Below are positions 5,456-5,645 of a stretch of 5,645 nt of DNA, piece after piece. The notes beneath the pieces are model-generated. The model saw nothing but the letters and a program-made list of their open reading frames with translations, ran no database searches and was not told the DNA's origin. The position numbers and the translations under genes were made by a program. Each line of letters begins with the position of its first letter. The stretch's first letter is position 1. Source of the stretch: Lonsdalea quercina subsp. quercina (GTDB taxonomy: Bacteria; Pseudomonadota; Gammaproteobacteria; Enterobacterales; Enterobacteriaceae); NCBI RefSeq assembly GCF_000688655.1, contig NZ_JIBO01000006.1, forward strand, positions 48,969-54,613, in the 5' to 3' direction.

Positions 5456-5645
5456 ATGAAAAAACAAGAATTTTACGAAGAGTTGGTGAGGGATTTATCG
5501 TCACTGATCGCGGGTGAAAACCGATTTATTACTATACTGGCAAACAGCAGCGCCTTGTTGTACGAACGGCTGGAACGCGTTAATTGGGCCGGTTTTTACC
5601 TGCTCGATCAGGACACGCTGTTCCTTGGCCCGTTTCAGGGGCGCG
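5456..5645 (+). CDS. msrC: MsrC (YebR), free methionine-R-sulfoxide reductase, N-terminal part
   Basis: The first 63 codons are present and the window edge cuts the gene (full length about 165 residues). The protein aligns with E. coli MsrC from memory: KKQEFYEELVRDLSSLIAGE at 2-21, LANSSALLYERL, then NWAGFYLLDQDTLFLGPFQG. This is the start of the GAF domain. MsrC reduces free L-methionine-R-sulfoxide in the cytosol with electrons from thioredoxin. The catalytic cysteines lie beyond the edge and cannot be checked. Two ATGs stand in tandem (5453 and 5456); the second gives the length of the E. coli protein. The nearest purine-rich stretch, GGAAAG at 5434-5439, is rather far from either. A possible -10 is TTTAAT (5397-5402) with a poor -35. 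In E. coli msrC diverges from yebS; here it diverges from rsmF. Confidence 0.93.
   Translation, partial: MKKQEFYEELVRDLSSLIAGENRFITILANSSALLYERLERVNWAGFYLLDQDTLFLGPFQGR

Noticed and set aside
5238..5504. 88-codon minus-strand open frame across the rsmF-msrC gap
   Set aside because: It runs over the start of msrC on the other strand and over the divergent control region. Its translation has no resemblance to LetA or LetB.
1..5645. tRNA, rRNA, insertion sequence or CRISPR array
   Set aside because: No cloverleaf, rRNA-like, transposase or regularly spaced repeat pattern was seen on either strand by eye.

Overview
The window looks like chromosome of an enterobacterium (Gammaproteobacteria, Enterobacterales). 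Four of its proteins resemble the E. coli proteins SmrA, YebW, RsmF and MsrC as I remember them, and promoter, LexA-box and Shine-Dalgarno signals are of the enteric type. The gene order is not that of E. coli: smrA lies near the rsmF locus, yebV is missing between rsmF and yebW, and yebS-yebT (letAB) are missing between rsmF and msrC. About 1.15 kb near the left end has no gene. Lost genes plus long non-coding stretches suggest a lineage with some genome erosion, for example Sodalis-like or a Pectobacteriaceae/Yersiniaceae relative. That placement is inference.

Left part (1-1731): smrA, a small MutS-related protein, runs leftward at 18-584. The stretch 585-1731 has no convincing gene, but it carries an FNR-like site and a perfect TATAAT that now serve nothing recognisable.

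Middle part (1732-3254): this is the most interesting region. A 73-codon gene of unknown function runs leftward from a promoter that contains a near-consensus LexA (SOS) box. About 400 bp away, and divergent, lies a gene for a regulator with two tandem CI-type helix-turn-helix domains and a C-terminal domain like that of coliphage 186 CI. The gap between them holds a 40-codon open fragment resembling the C-terminal domain of the same regulator, possibly the remnant of a second copy, and a spaced 9-bp inverted repeat. 186 CI is not cleaved by RecA but is switched off by a LexA-controlled antirepressor. The arrangement here, an SOS-controlled small gene beside a CI-like regulator, could therefore be a domesticated SOS switch. 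This is a hypothesis only.

Right part (3255-5645): yebW and rsmF run leftward, separated by a good intrinsic terminator, so yebW probably has its own promoter. RsmF is the 16S rRNA m5C1407 methyltransferase, with both active-site cysteine motifs present. msrC (free methionine-R-sulfoxide reductase) runs rightward and is cut by the window edge. No tRNA, rRNA, insertion sequence or CRISPR array was seen.
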